In this document: positions 34,560 to 42,920 of the stretch, in pieces
Numbering within the stretch: the first letter of the stretch is position 1
Layout: every line of letters begins with the position of its first letter
From: Gammaproteobacteria bacterium
Lineage (GTDB): Bacteria > Pseudomonadota > Gammaproteobacteria > Pseudomonadales > Azotimanducaceae
DNA: 64,000 nucleotides
Reading direction: 5' to 3'
NCBI GenBank assembly: GCA_021773565.1
Contig: JAJFJZ010000001.1
Location: 62,001 to 126,000, forward strand
The notes under the pieces: generated by a model
Database searches by the model: none
Told to the model about the DNA's origin: nothing
The model's input: the letters and a program-made list of their open reading frames with translations, nothing else
Position numbers and translations under genes: made by a program

Positions 34560-37347
34560 ACGCCACCCTTCGCTCCTGTTTTGCATACCTTCCCGGCATC
34601 AGTTCCCGCAACCGTGCGAAACTGTGTTTTACCCACTCATCATAATAGCCATCCCAACTTCGACGCTGGTTTAACACATGCAGGGAGATTGCCTGTTCCT
34701 CAAATGGATATGCCTGTTCTTCCAGCAAGAGTTCATACTGCGCAAGTTCCATATCGTTCAAACCGGCAGGTCGTTCAGAGCCGTACAACGATTCGCCTAA
34801 AGCGGCATAGAGTTCTGCAATTTCATAAGTGGCAGCACTGGAATATTTCGCCACTTTGTACTCCGACAGTTTCTCAAATTCAGCAACCGATTGGAGAAGT
34901 GCTTTCTGCTTTTGTTTAAGACTTCGCTTCAATGGCAACTTTAGCGATATTATTCGATACGCATCCCGGGCGTCGATCGCAAATACATATTGGGATTCGG
35001 CCGCCAAACTGGTCGCCCGCGAATACAGGGAAGCATCATTTCCTTTAGTTAATGCCGCGTGAAAACCGATTTTTTTTCTCAACCAGAACCGCCGCTTATC
35101 AGGAGCGTTGGTCTTTTGGTAAAGTTGATCCATATGATGCATAGCTTCAAGGTTCAGCGCTTTTGGAATATCGAATTTATGTGCATAGTCTCGAAAATGT
35201 TCGATTGCCTCAGGGTATGCTTCGGCAAGCAAAAACAGTTCTGCCGCATGGTATTTCGCTACACGCGCAATTTCCGTGTCCTGGTGTTGTACAGATAACG
35301 TGAGTAATTCCATTGCCGCATCCGACCATCTATGTGATTTTTCATAGTATCCTGCCAATCTCCTGGAGATATCAGCAGATAATTTGTGCCGGGGATACAG
35401 CGATCTGAATCGCTTTAGATTCAGGGCAGCAAGATCCCAGTTTTGCATGGCTTCAAAAACAGCAACTGCATCATACAGACTCCTTATTGCCAGCTTGTTT
35501 TCCGGGGCTTCTGCATGGGCTCTCAGATAATGGGCAACAGCATTTTCCATTTTCCCGGATAGCTCAGACAGTTCTCCCTGTTTGTAGATGGAAGCAAGAA
35601 TACGTTCTCTCAGGGCGGTATCATTGGTGGGCATCAGTTTTCGATAGGCATTCTCAGCCTCAACAAATGCAGACAATTCAAAATAGCTATGCCCCGTTAT
35701 CAATAGGGCATTGGCTCGCAATTTCCTGTCCAGATCCAAAATTGATAACAACTGACTTGCCAATTCAATCGCATCTACATACTGACCAGTTGAATACAAG
35801 GTATTGGCAGCCGCTGCCTGTACGCCCGGTGCTCTTGAATCGTTGGGAAACATCAGCGCAAATTCTATTTGTGCAGCAATTTTTTTGTCCTGCCAATGGG
35901 CAACCCTTGCATCCGAGCGGAGCAATAAGGTGTCCAGACCAAGCACCGCTGCATAACCTGCTTCCGCTGCGTGTTCATTCTCTGGATATTCCCACACAAT
36001 CCCCTGATATGCGCTTACTGCGGCTTCATGTTTTCCCGCCTCTGTGTATGCTTCACCTGAGAGGAACAAAACGTTTGCGAAATCCTCGTGTTCGGGGAAG
36101 GTCTGCAGTATCTGCTCATACCAATCTGCGGATTGTATATACGCATCGGGGAGCTTGCTTATCTGTGCTTCAGAATGGCTTTTTTGAGCCAGTTCAAAAA
36201 GGTAGTTTTCCAGTATCTGCAGATAGTGTTCACGCGCACCAGAGTCGTGTAAATTCCAGAACTCGCTACGAATACCGTAACGTTCAACAAACTCCTGCTT
36301 TCTCGGAAACACTTCGGATGGAAAATCTGCTTCAATAAGCGTGTCTATCATCTGGCGATGAAAAGCAGGAGCGCGTATATCCAGCGCATTTTGATCTATA
36401 AATGTTTGCAGGCTGAATACGCTGTCCAGAAAACGCGCATTGTCTCGATAGTCCTCCGCCAGTGTTTGATAGACAATATGTTGCCAATCAGGTTTTCCGC
36501 GCACCGCCATATGCTCCGCTAGTGTCCGGGCACCGTCCAGATAGGATAGTGTGTGAACCAACACTCGCAGGGAATCTTCAAGTATTTCTGAATCGCGGGT
36601 ATCCCGCTCCCCATCTTGCATAATCTGTCCCAGCAAGTTCAGAAAACTGGGCACAGCGGCATCCAGATCCGATAACTTGAACAAAGACCAGCCTTGCATA
36701 TATAGCGCATTGCGCGCATAAACGGATGCCTGACCATGGTCTACGACATACTTGTAATCGACCACCGCCTGCTGGTATACACCAGCGGAAAACTGTAACT
36801 CGCCTCGTCTGAAATGTGCCTCAATACTATAAGTACTTTGAGGGTATTCCGAGAGCAGTTTGTTTAGATAGCGAAGCGTTTCTGTCTTGTTACCGTTTAG
36901 TTCATAGGCCCGTGCCAGCTGATAATAAATCAAGTCCAATTGAGCAGAGGGAGTAGTTTTAAGAAGTGACTCATAAAGCCCAATTGCCACCACATACGGT
37001 TCTGATTCCCCCTCAATATCCCGTTGTTCGCCCCTCCCCATTTCCAGGTCGGCTAGACGTTTGCCGATCGAGTGTTTTTCACTGACTTCAGGTATTTCGC
37101 TGTACACGCGCTGGTACGCCTGAATAACATCTGCGGCAGAGGGCTTCACCGGAATTGCAACAAATTTAACTGCGGGTAAGGCTTCAACAACCTGGGCGAG
37201 GCTGGTATTTTCTTCACCCTGAAACTGCCTTTGTCCACCAGAACCGCTACACGCACCCAATACAATCACCACCGGAACCACCAAAAGAGCCAGGGGCAGG
37301 GAAAGGAAATTCCGCTTGGGTATGGATAAGCACACGACGCTGTTCAC
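34540..37347 (-). CDS. Large TPR-repeat lipoprotein
   Basis: 935 residues. A lipobox LGAC places the lipid on Cys33. The rest is almost wholly helical with many TPR or TPR-like units, for example LDLIYYQLARAYELNGNKTE, EAHFRRGELQFSAGVYQQAV, ANVLFLSGEAYTEAGKHEAA and KLSADISRRLAGYYEKSHRW, with the sequence signature Tyr-Pro-xx at repeat ends (YPQSTY, YPENEH, YPRHKL). The repeats resemble those of the YbgF/BamD/Tol-associated TPR family. A scaffold binding peptidoglycan-spanning partners is likely. Its start overlaps the previous gene by four bases (ATGA). Confidence 0.88.
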   Translation of the reverse strand: MNSVVCLSIPKRNFLSLPLALLVVPVVIVLGACSGSGGQRQFQGEENTSLAQVVEALPAVKFVAIPVKPSAADVIQAYQRVYSEIPEVSEKHSIGKRLADLEMGRGEQRDIEGESEPYVVAIGLYESLLKTTPSAQLDLIYYQLARAYELNGNKTETLRYLNKLLSEYPQSTYSIEAHFRRGELQFSAGVYQQAVVDYKYVVDHGQASVYARNALYMQGWSLFKLSDLDAAVPSFLNLLGQIMQDGERDTRDSEILEDSLRVLVHTLSYLDGARTLAEHMAVRGKPDWQHIVYQTLAEDYRDNARFLDSVFSLQTFIDQNALDIRAPAFHRQMIDTLIEADFPSEVFPRKQEFVERYGIRSEFWNLHDSGAREHYLQILENYLFELAQKSHSEAQISKLPDAYIQSADWYEQILQTFPEHEDFANVLFLSGEAYTEAGKHEAAVSAYQGIVWEYPENEHAAEAGYAAVLGLDTLLLRSDARVAHWQDKKIAAQIEFALMFPNDSRAPGVQAAAANTLYSTGQYVDAIELASQLLSILDLDRKLRANALLITGHSYFELSAFVEAENAYRKLMPTNDTALRERILASIYKQGELSELSGKMENAVAHYLRAHAEAPENKLAIRSLYDAVAVFEAMQNWDLAALNLKRFRSLYPRHKLSADISRRLAGYYEKSHRWSDAAMELLTLSVQHQDTEIARVAKYHAAELFLLAEAYPEAIEHFRDYAHKFDIPKALNLEAMHHMDQLYQKTNAPDKRRFWLRKKIGFHAALTKGNDASLYSRATSLAAESQYVFAIDARDAYRIISLKLPLKRSLKQKQKALLQSVAEFEKLSEYKVAKYSSAATYEIAELYAALGESLYGSERPAGLNDMELAQYELLLEEQAYPFEEQAISLHVLNQRRSWDGYYDEWVKHSFARLRELMPGRYAKQERRVAYVDELY

Positions 37348-39314
37348 GAGCTTTCAAAGCCTGCAGCAGCGTTTTTGTGTTCTGCTTTCGCAGCAAGCAA
37401 ATCGCTTGTTCGGGCAATCGCCACTCGCGCAATCAGCAAGTACCGTTCTACCCGCCTGATTTCCCGTTTCATACCGGAACGTATTTCCCCGGCAAGCATT
37501 TCCTGCCTATTATGCAAGGCCGCACTGATCGCTAACTCCAGGCCGTGTACCCGTTTTGGTAAACTCTCCAAGCCAATCGCAATTCCGTTGTCATAATTGT
37601 GCTCTGCCCGATTCAGTCGAGATCTGGCTGCATCAACCTGTTCCATGTCATTTTCATGGACTTGCAAACGTTTGTTAATCAGCTGTAAACGTGCCGGTTT
37701 GGTATCGACCAGGTCAAAAAACCGGAGACCCCGCAATCGTTCAACTCGATAAACAAGCCGGGCACGCTGCGCATCGTCCAATTCTTTTTCAGCAACCACA
37801 CGCATTCGAGACAGGGAACGGATACTTTCCTCTTGCTGGTGTGACGCGATAGACAACATCCATTCATCAGAATATTCCGCTTTTCGAGTGTTTAGCACCG
37901 AAACCCGTGACCGTAACTCGGCTATTTGTGCAACGAGCAGGTCGCGTTTATCAACCAGGCCCTGTTCCTGCAATACAAGACGTGCAGCCCGGGTTCTGCG
38001 TTTAATTTCTATTGCGGCTAAATTCAGTGCCTCTAGGTTTTCCGGTATTGTTTCCAGATAAGCGTCCATTTTTTTTAGCTCGGACCAATCCGACAGCAAC
38101 CCGTGAACGGTTTCAGAGCTTAACCATTCAAGCCAATCGGAATACCCGATCTCTTCCTGCCATTCCAGAATCGCCGCACTATGCCTCGCTTCGTCAACGT
38201 GCGGGCTAGCAAAGGTAGCAAGAAATTCACCCATCCATTTCGAATCTTCAGCCTGTATGCGAATGCTTTTCAGGGTATCCAGTCTGCTTTGAAACGTTTT
38301 TTCAGCATCTCTGTATGCATGCAAGACTGCTTCGTGAGTAACGGTTCCTTCCTTTGAGAGCAGTTCCAGGCTCATGGGTAATCCCAGATAGGCTTTCGCC
38401 GAACTTGCAGTCCAGTTGTTCTGGTTCTTAAGTTTCTGCCAGACACGGCTTGCCACTTCTGCATCCTGATCCTGCATGGCTGTACTGGCATAACTGGCCA
38501 GTGCCAGATTCTGGTAACGGCCTGAACCGGGCAAAGTATCAAGCAGTTGCTCGGACAAACTTACACCCGCTCTGGTTAACGCATTTTGTGGTCGAGCTGC
38601 ATCGGCCTGCGTCTTTAACCGGGCCAGAGCCACTCTGGAGCGCTGAACAATATCCTGCGTTTCCGCACTGTAAACCGGCAGGTGTGAAAGCGTACTAAAT
38701 ACATCGTAGGCAGCATCAAAGTCTGAAGCAGAAGTAATTTCCCCTTCCGGCTCAAGCGTACTGCCCTGATAGAACGCAACACCCAGGTTGAACAGGCCAT
38801 ATACCTGTAGAGTATTGTCCACCGGAATCGTGTTCAAAATATCCTGTGCTTTATCAAGTTCGCCTGATTGAATGGCCAACTCTGCACGCATGAATTGCAC
38901 TTCGGGGTGCATTAACTGACGTCCCAACCAGTTGCGATCCAACTGTATAACACCAAGTTGGACAGCCAGCTTATCCCAATCCTGACGCCTGAAATATTCC
39001 CGGGCCAGATGAAAGGCCAACCTTTGTTGTTCCAGATTGTCTAGTTGCTCGGCGTCAATACCCGAAAAAATATCATGCGCGTAATTGAACATCCCGTTGG
39101 CAAACGCAAAACTGCCCTTGGCTACTCTGAACCGTACTGGATCATCGCCCGTTCGATTTTGGGTTTCTGCTACCAGGGCCCGGACCATCGCTCCCTCATA
39201 TTGTCCCTGGTAGTATTCGTAAAGGACTGTGCCGTAGGAGAGTTCTTCCAACGGACTAATATCCTGCAGACCAACAACACAGGTGATGAGCAAATTGCAC
39301 AGGATAGTATTCAT
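37344..39314 (-). CDS. Large exported TPR/helical repeat protein
   Basis: 656 residues with a short hydrophobic N-terminus (ILCNLLITCVVGL) consistent with a signal peptide. The first ~330 residues show TPR-like helices (RVAKGSFAFANGMFNYAHDIF, RAELAIQSGELDKAQDILN, LFNLGVAFYQGS). The C-terminal half is charged and coiled-coil-like (EIKRRTRAARLVLQEQGLV, AQIAELRSRVSVLNTRKAEY, EKELDDAQRARLVYRVERL). I do not recognise a family with known function. Position and composition indicate a periplasmic structural component of the ExbBD-driven machine. Confidence 0.82.
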   Translation of the reverse strand: MNTILCNLLITCVVGLQDISPLEELSYGTVLYEYYQGQYEGAMVRALVAETQNRTGDDPVRFRVAKGSFAFANGMFNYAHDIFSGIDAEQLDNLEQQRLAFHLAREYFRRQDWDKLAVQLGVIQLDRNWLGRQLMHPEVQFMRAELAIQSGELDKAQDILNTIPVDNTLQVYGLFNLGVAFYQGSTLEPEGEITSASDFDAAYDVFSTLSHLPVYSAETQDIVQRSRVALARLKTQADAARPQNALTRAGVSLSEQLLDTLPGSGRYQNLALASYASTAMQDQDAEVASRVWQKLKNQNNWTASSAKAYLGLPMSLELLSKEGTVTHEAVLHAYRDAEKTFQSRLDTLKSIRIQAEDSKWMGEFLATFASPHVDEARHSAAILEWQEEIGYSDWLEWLSSETVHGLLSDWSELKKMDAYLETIPENLEALNLAAIEIKRRTRAARLVLQEQGLVDKRDLLVAQIAELRSRVSVLNTRKAEYSDEWMLSIASHQQEESIRSLSRMRVVAEKELDDAQRARLVYRVERLRGLRFFDLVDTKPARLQLINKRLQVHENDMEQVDAARSRLNRAEHNYDNGIAIGLESLPKRVHGLELAISAALHNRQEMLAGEIRSGMKREIRRVERYLLIARVAIARTSDLLAAKAEHKNAAAGFESS

Positions 39315-39327
39315 TTAACAAACAAGC

Positions 39328-39843
39328 TCAGGACGAAACGCTAACGACAAAGTCCGGTTGGTATTTCGCCGTAGAATCTGAAATTTTTAGCTCTACGAAA
39401 GTAGGCTCAAAGTTTTTTTCAAATTCCGCGGTTGCTGCCCGTTTGTATTCTCGCCCATTGGGGCCCTTACCAATGAAAAACGCACTTATCCGATTAGAAC
39501 CCTGTTTCACATTACCTATGAATAATCGCTGAACCCCGCCTCGATACAGGGCATCTATTTGTAGTTCCGTATACAGGTAATGGCTAACTTCTTTTCCATT
39601 CAACTTCAGCGTTACTGAATCAAGATTAAAGAAGTCCCCCACATTCATGGAAAGATATACGGCAACCTGGGAGCTTGCCGGATACAACAGTTCTTCCTCC
39701 AGTATAAGCAGGTCGCGTTTTAGCTCTATCAACGATTGCTTGATCTCTTCCATTTGGGTGTCAAGCTGCTCCCCATGTAAGGGTCTATCCAGAAGAGAAC
39801 AACAAAGTATCAGATACAGGACAGTGAGATGGATCCTTAGCAT
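39328..39843 (-). CDS. Exported coiled-coil plus beta-domain protein
   Basis: 171 residues. A signal peptide (LTVLYLILCCSLLDRPLHG) is followed by a coiled-coil segment QMEEIKQSLIELKRDLLILEEELL, and then a beta-rich domain (VAVYLSMNVGDFFNLDSVTLKLNG, RLFIGNVKQGSNRISAFFIGKG). The pattern of a secreted coiled coil upstream of TPR genes is compatible with a periplasmic adaptor. It has no known family to my knowledge. It sits 7 bases after the TlpA gene and 13 before the large TPR gene. Confidence 0.75.
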   Translation of the reverse strand: MLRIHLTVLYLILCCSLLDRPLHGEQLDTQMEEIKQSLIELKRDLLILEEELLYPASSQVAVYLSMNVGDFFNLDSVTLKLNGKEVSHYLYTELQIDALYRGGVQRLFIGNVKQGSNRISAFFIGKGPNGREYKRAATAEFEKNFEPTFVELKISDSTAKYQPDFVVSVSS

Positions 39844-39850
39844 AATGTAC

Positions 39851-40357
39851 TTATTCCTTGATCAGTTGCTTTACCACCTTCAGGTATTGGGCTTCGTCGC
39901 CTGGCTGGTATCCTCGATGGATATACCGCACCACACCATCCCGATCGATCAAAACACTACTTGGCATCGCTTCAAGTTCGTAAAGTTCTGAAATTTTTTG
40001 CCCGGAATCTATGAGCACGGGAAAGGAAACCCCGGTTTCTTGCGCCAGAGCTCGGGCGGGTATCGGATCACCTTCCACGTTCACAGACAACACTGCAAAA
40101 CCGGCATCCTGGTAACGCTTGTGAATTCGATCAAGTAAGGGCATTTCCTGCCTGCAGGGTCCACACCAGCTTGCCCAGAAATTAAGCAAAACCACACGTC
40201 CCCGGTACTCATTCAGTCTCAGGTTCTCACCTTGCAGGCTTTTTAGAGTAAAGTCGGGGGCATCGTCCTGCACGGTAATGGCATTGCTGGTCACGGTAAG
40301 GGTAACCAGGCCGAGGTAAATCAGAAATTTAACAATTTGGATCCGACATTTGTTCAC
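39851..40357 (-). CDS. TlpA/ResA-like thioredoxin, first gene of the envelope-machine operon
   Basis: 168 residues. A signal or anchor helix (IVKFLIYLGLVTLTVTSNA) precedes a TlpA-like thioredoxin fold with active site WASWCGPC (Cys65 and Cys68), LLNFWASW, and the cis-Pro loop EAMPSSVLIDRDGVV. It reduces disulphides in the periplasm. GTG start at 40357 with GGAG upstream; no ATG fits. As the leader gene of a ten-gene operon it may keep cysteines of the operon products reduced; the AgmX-like protein has a conserved cysteine. Confidence 0.92.
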   Translation of the reverse strand: MNKCRIQIVKFLIYLGLVTLTVTSNAITVQDDAPDFTLKSLQGENLRLNEYRGRVVLLNFWASWCGPCRQEMPLLDRIHKRYQDAGFAVLSVNVEGDPIPARALAQETGVSFPVLIDSGQKISELYELEAMPSSVLIDRDGVVRYIHRGYQPGDEAQYLKVVKQLIKE

Positions 40358-40818
40358 AATAATTACTCCGCAATCTGTGTCTAAACAAGCACATCGATGT
40401 CACCGTCGATAAATCCAGTTCAGCTTTCCCTTTGGTCAGCCTTACTACCACTATCCCTGTCGGCTGATTAATCGTACAACCGGTGGCGATCAATGTTTTG
40501 CTCCTTGCGGCGCAGTCATTACCATCCCTGGTAATGTTATTGATGATGTCGAAATCCGTTCCAACCCATCAAATCCAACACACAAAAACACTCTTTGCGA
40601 AATATTGTAATCCTGTCAATCGAAACCGGGGTTCCCCGACTACTCGCACTGCCAAACCTGCTGGAGGTATGTCAGTCACGACAGCGAACCCCGACTTCTA
40701 AACTGTGTCTGAGACACTGTCTGAAACCTTACATTAATGGAGTATGCGGCATGGTTATGGGGTACAGATCACAATCTGTTCATCCAGAAGACGCAGCGAG
40801 TGCGTTATGAGAGGAAAG
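40358..40818. other. 461-bp intergenic region upstream of the envelope-machine operon
   Basis: It holds the promoter of the TlpA operon. Visible structures are a perfect 7-bp inverted repeat CATTACC/GGTAATG (40517-40523 and 40530-40536) and a palindrome GTGTCTGAGACAC (40705-40717). The minus strand is stop-free from 40568 to 40332 but has no good start codon or ribosome site. I could not identify a gene. Plus-strand open frames here are short and unconvincing. Confidence 0.5.
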
Positions 40819-41823
40819 TCAATCTTCGAGTTGTAACAAATCGTCAGAGAATTGTAATTTTCCGTCACCATCGATAATGATGGCATCTATCCCCGGAAGT
40901 GAATTAACCAGAGCAAGGCCCTTTGCTGGACCCAGAACGAACACGCTGGTGGACAGTGCATCAGTAAAAGTTGCCTCCTCGCCCAGTATGGTAACGCTGC
41001 GACTGGATTGCGCACTCTGCCCGGTCCCCGGGTCCAGAATATGGTGGTAACGCACACCTTCTTCAATAAAATACCGCTCATAATCTCCGGATGTCGATAT
41101 GGCTGTATTCTCCAGCGGCAGGACGGCAACCATCGCCTGCGGGTCACGCGGATTTTTGACCCCTACAGACCATGGCTGACCTCTATGGTCTCCGACAATA
41201 CGACTATCTCCTCCTGCAGAGACCATGGCCTGACTAAATCCAAGATCAATCAACAGGTTGATACACCGATCAACTGCGTAGCCCTTGGCAATACCGCCAA
41301 GATCTACATAAACACTTTCATGCGCAAAACGTATAGCCTGCTTTTCGTTGTCAAACACCAAGTGTCGGTAATCAATGGCCGCGAGTGCCTTCTCCATTTG
41401 CGCATCTGCAGGCCGGTGCGCTTCCCTGTAGTCGTAATACCTGCCTACGGATGCATAGGTGATATCAAAGGCTCCATGTGTAAGCTCGGAAATGCGATTA
41501 CTTTTTTTTATCAAATCAAATAGCTCGGAAGAAACCCGGTAAGCCGAGGGATGCGCATTTTTGTTTAACAGGGACAACTCGCTCGTCTTTTTGTAGGGAC
41601 TCATGAGCGCATCTATTCTGCGCATCTCACTCATCACGGCTGCGAGCGCTTGTTCAGCGACAATCCCGTTTTCATGCCAAACTTCGGCATGAATTTGTGT
41701 GCCCATAATGGATTCGGTTTTTTTAAACCAATCTGCCGCTGCCGTGCCGGACACAAGCGACAGGCAAAGAACCATCACTGCTAGTGGTATGCCTGAAGGT
41801 ATTAGGTTTGCATGCATGCTCAT
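40819..41823 (-). CDS. apbE: FAD:protein FMN transferase
   Basis: About 334 residues from ATG 41823, where a Sec signal (GIPLAVMVLCLSLVSGTAA) begins; an in-frame start further upstream would overlap cysK. ApbE hallmarks are ESIMGTQIHAEVW near the start, VDLGGIAKGYAVDR, VSAGGDSRIVGD, TSGDYERYF and HHILDPGTGQ; TFTDALSTSVFVLG completes the flavin and Mg site. It transfers FMN from FAD to a Thr of exported flavoproteins in the periplasm. A probable substrate is the FMN-binding protein encoded at 49362. Confidence 0.94.
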   Translation of the reverse strand: MSMHANLIPSGIPLAVMVLCLSLVSGTAAADWFKKTESIMGTQIHAEVWHENGIVAEQALAAVMSEMRRIDALMSPYKKTSELSLLNKNAHPSAYRVSSELFDLIKKSNRISELTHGAFDITYASVGRYYDYREAHRPADAQMEKALAAIDYRHLVFDNEKQAIRFAHESVYVDLGGIAKGYAVDRCINLLIDLGFSQAMVSAGGDSRIVGDHRGQPWSVGVKNPRDPQAMVAVLPLENTAISTSGDYERYFIEEGVRYHHILDPGTGQSAQSSRSVTILGEEATFTDALSTSVFVLGPAKGLALVNSLPGIDAIIIDGDGKLQFSDDLLQLED

Positions 41824-41924
41824 CCAATTCTGCGTTTCAGTGGCCTGCCAGGTTTCATGATAACATTCCCCCCTACAAAAACTGCCAAGTACATCGGCCT
41901 GGATATGAGAGTTACTTAATATAG

Positions 41925-42920
41925 ATGCAACAACCTGCCGCAACTACACAAAACTGGACCAACAGCTTTTCCGCAGCAATTGGCGATACACCACTCATTC
42001 GTCTGAGTACCCTGAGCAGGGAAACCGGTTGCAATATTCTTGGCAAAGCAGAATTTTTGAATCCGGGCGGGTCAGTAAAAGACAGGGCTGCACTGGGCAT
42101 GATAGATGCAGCAGAAGCCAGTGGCAGGCTTGTGAAAAACGGAACTGTGGTGGAAGGTACAGCAGGGAATACCGGAATTGGACTGGTGCATATCTGCAAC
42201 GAGCGTGCGTACCCCTGCGTAATCTACATGCCGGATAATCAGTCACCCGAAAAAGCCCAACTTTTGCAAACTCTGGGTGCAGACGTTCGACAGGTTCCAG
42301 CAGTCCCTTATAAAGATCCGGCAAATTTCCAGAAACAGGCAGGTGAATATGCCTCAACTACCCCTGGAGTATTCTGGACTAACCAGTTTGACAATACCGC
42401 CAACAGGGACATCCACTTTCGCACTACCGGTCCCGAAATCTGGCGACAGACAGATGGCCTGGTCGACGCATTTGTAACGGCATGCGGAACCGGTGGCACG
42501 CTTGCCGGGGTAAGTCGATACCTTAAACAGAAAAACCAAAATATACAGATCGTACTGGCAGACCCCATGGGTAGTGCCCTGTACAACTATGTAAAAACCG
42601 GGCTGCCCGAGATAAGCAAGGGTCCGTCAATCACCGAGGGCATAGGCAATAGCAGAATTACCGGCAATCTGGCAGATACCCTCATCGACGATGCCGTTCA
42701 GGTACAGGATCTGGATATGATCAACGTACTATACAAACTATTGATGAAGGAAGGCTGGTATCTGGGCTCTTCAACGGGTATCAATTTGTGTGCGGCCGTG
42801 CAGACCGCTCTAAAACTGGGACCGGGGCACACCATCGTAACCATGTTGTGCGATAGTGGTAACAAGTACCAGTCCAGACTTTACAACAAGGAATTTCTAC
42901 AGGAAAAGGGGCTCGCATAA
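41925..42920 (+). CDS. cysK: Cysteine synthase (O-acetylserine sulfhydrylase)
   Basis: 331 residues of the PLP fold-type II family. The PLP-binding Lys lies in PGGSVKDRAAL, TAGNTGIGL binds the substrate carboxylate (AGNTG in place of the usual SGNTG), and GTGGTLAGV binds phosphate. EGIGNSRI and SSTGINLCAA support the cysteine synthase A subgroup. It makes cysteine from O-acetylserine and sulphide. The gene starts within the divergent apbE upstream region and its TAA overlaps the next ATG. The single-base substitution in the SGNTG loop should be tolerated. Confidence 0.92.
   Translation: MQQPAATTQNWTNSFSAAIGDTPLIRLSTLSRETGCNILGKAEFLNPGGSVKDRAALGMIDAAEASGRLVKNGTVVEGTAGNTGIGLVHICNERAYPCVIYMPDNQSPEKAQLLQTLGADVRQVPAVPYKDPANFQKQAGEYASTTPGVFWTNQFDNTANRDIHFRTTGPEIWRQTDGLVDAFVTACGTGGTLAGVSRYLKQKNQNIQIVLADPMGSALYNYVKTGLPEISKGPSITEGIGNSRITGNLADTLIDDAVQVQDLDMINVLYKLLMKEGWYLGSSTGINLCAAVQTALKLGPGHTIVTMLCDSGNKYQSRLYNKEFLQEKGLA

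Noticed and set aside
35487-36338. 283-codon plus-strand open frame opposite the large TPR lipoprotein
   Set aside because: Its composition (many Arg/Pro/Leu/His) is that of an antisense shadow of the real gene; no start signal or motif supports it.
40483-40810. Overlapping short plus-strand frames in the 461-bp intergenic region
   Set aside because: Low-complexity translations, no ribosome site and no motif; best treated as non-coding.
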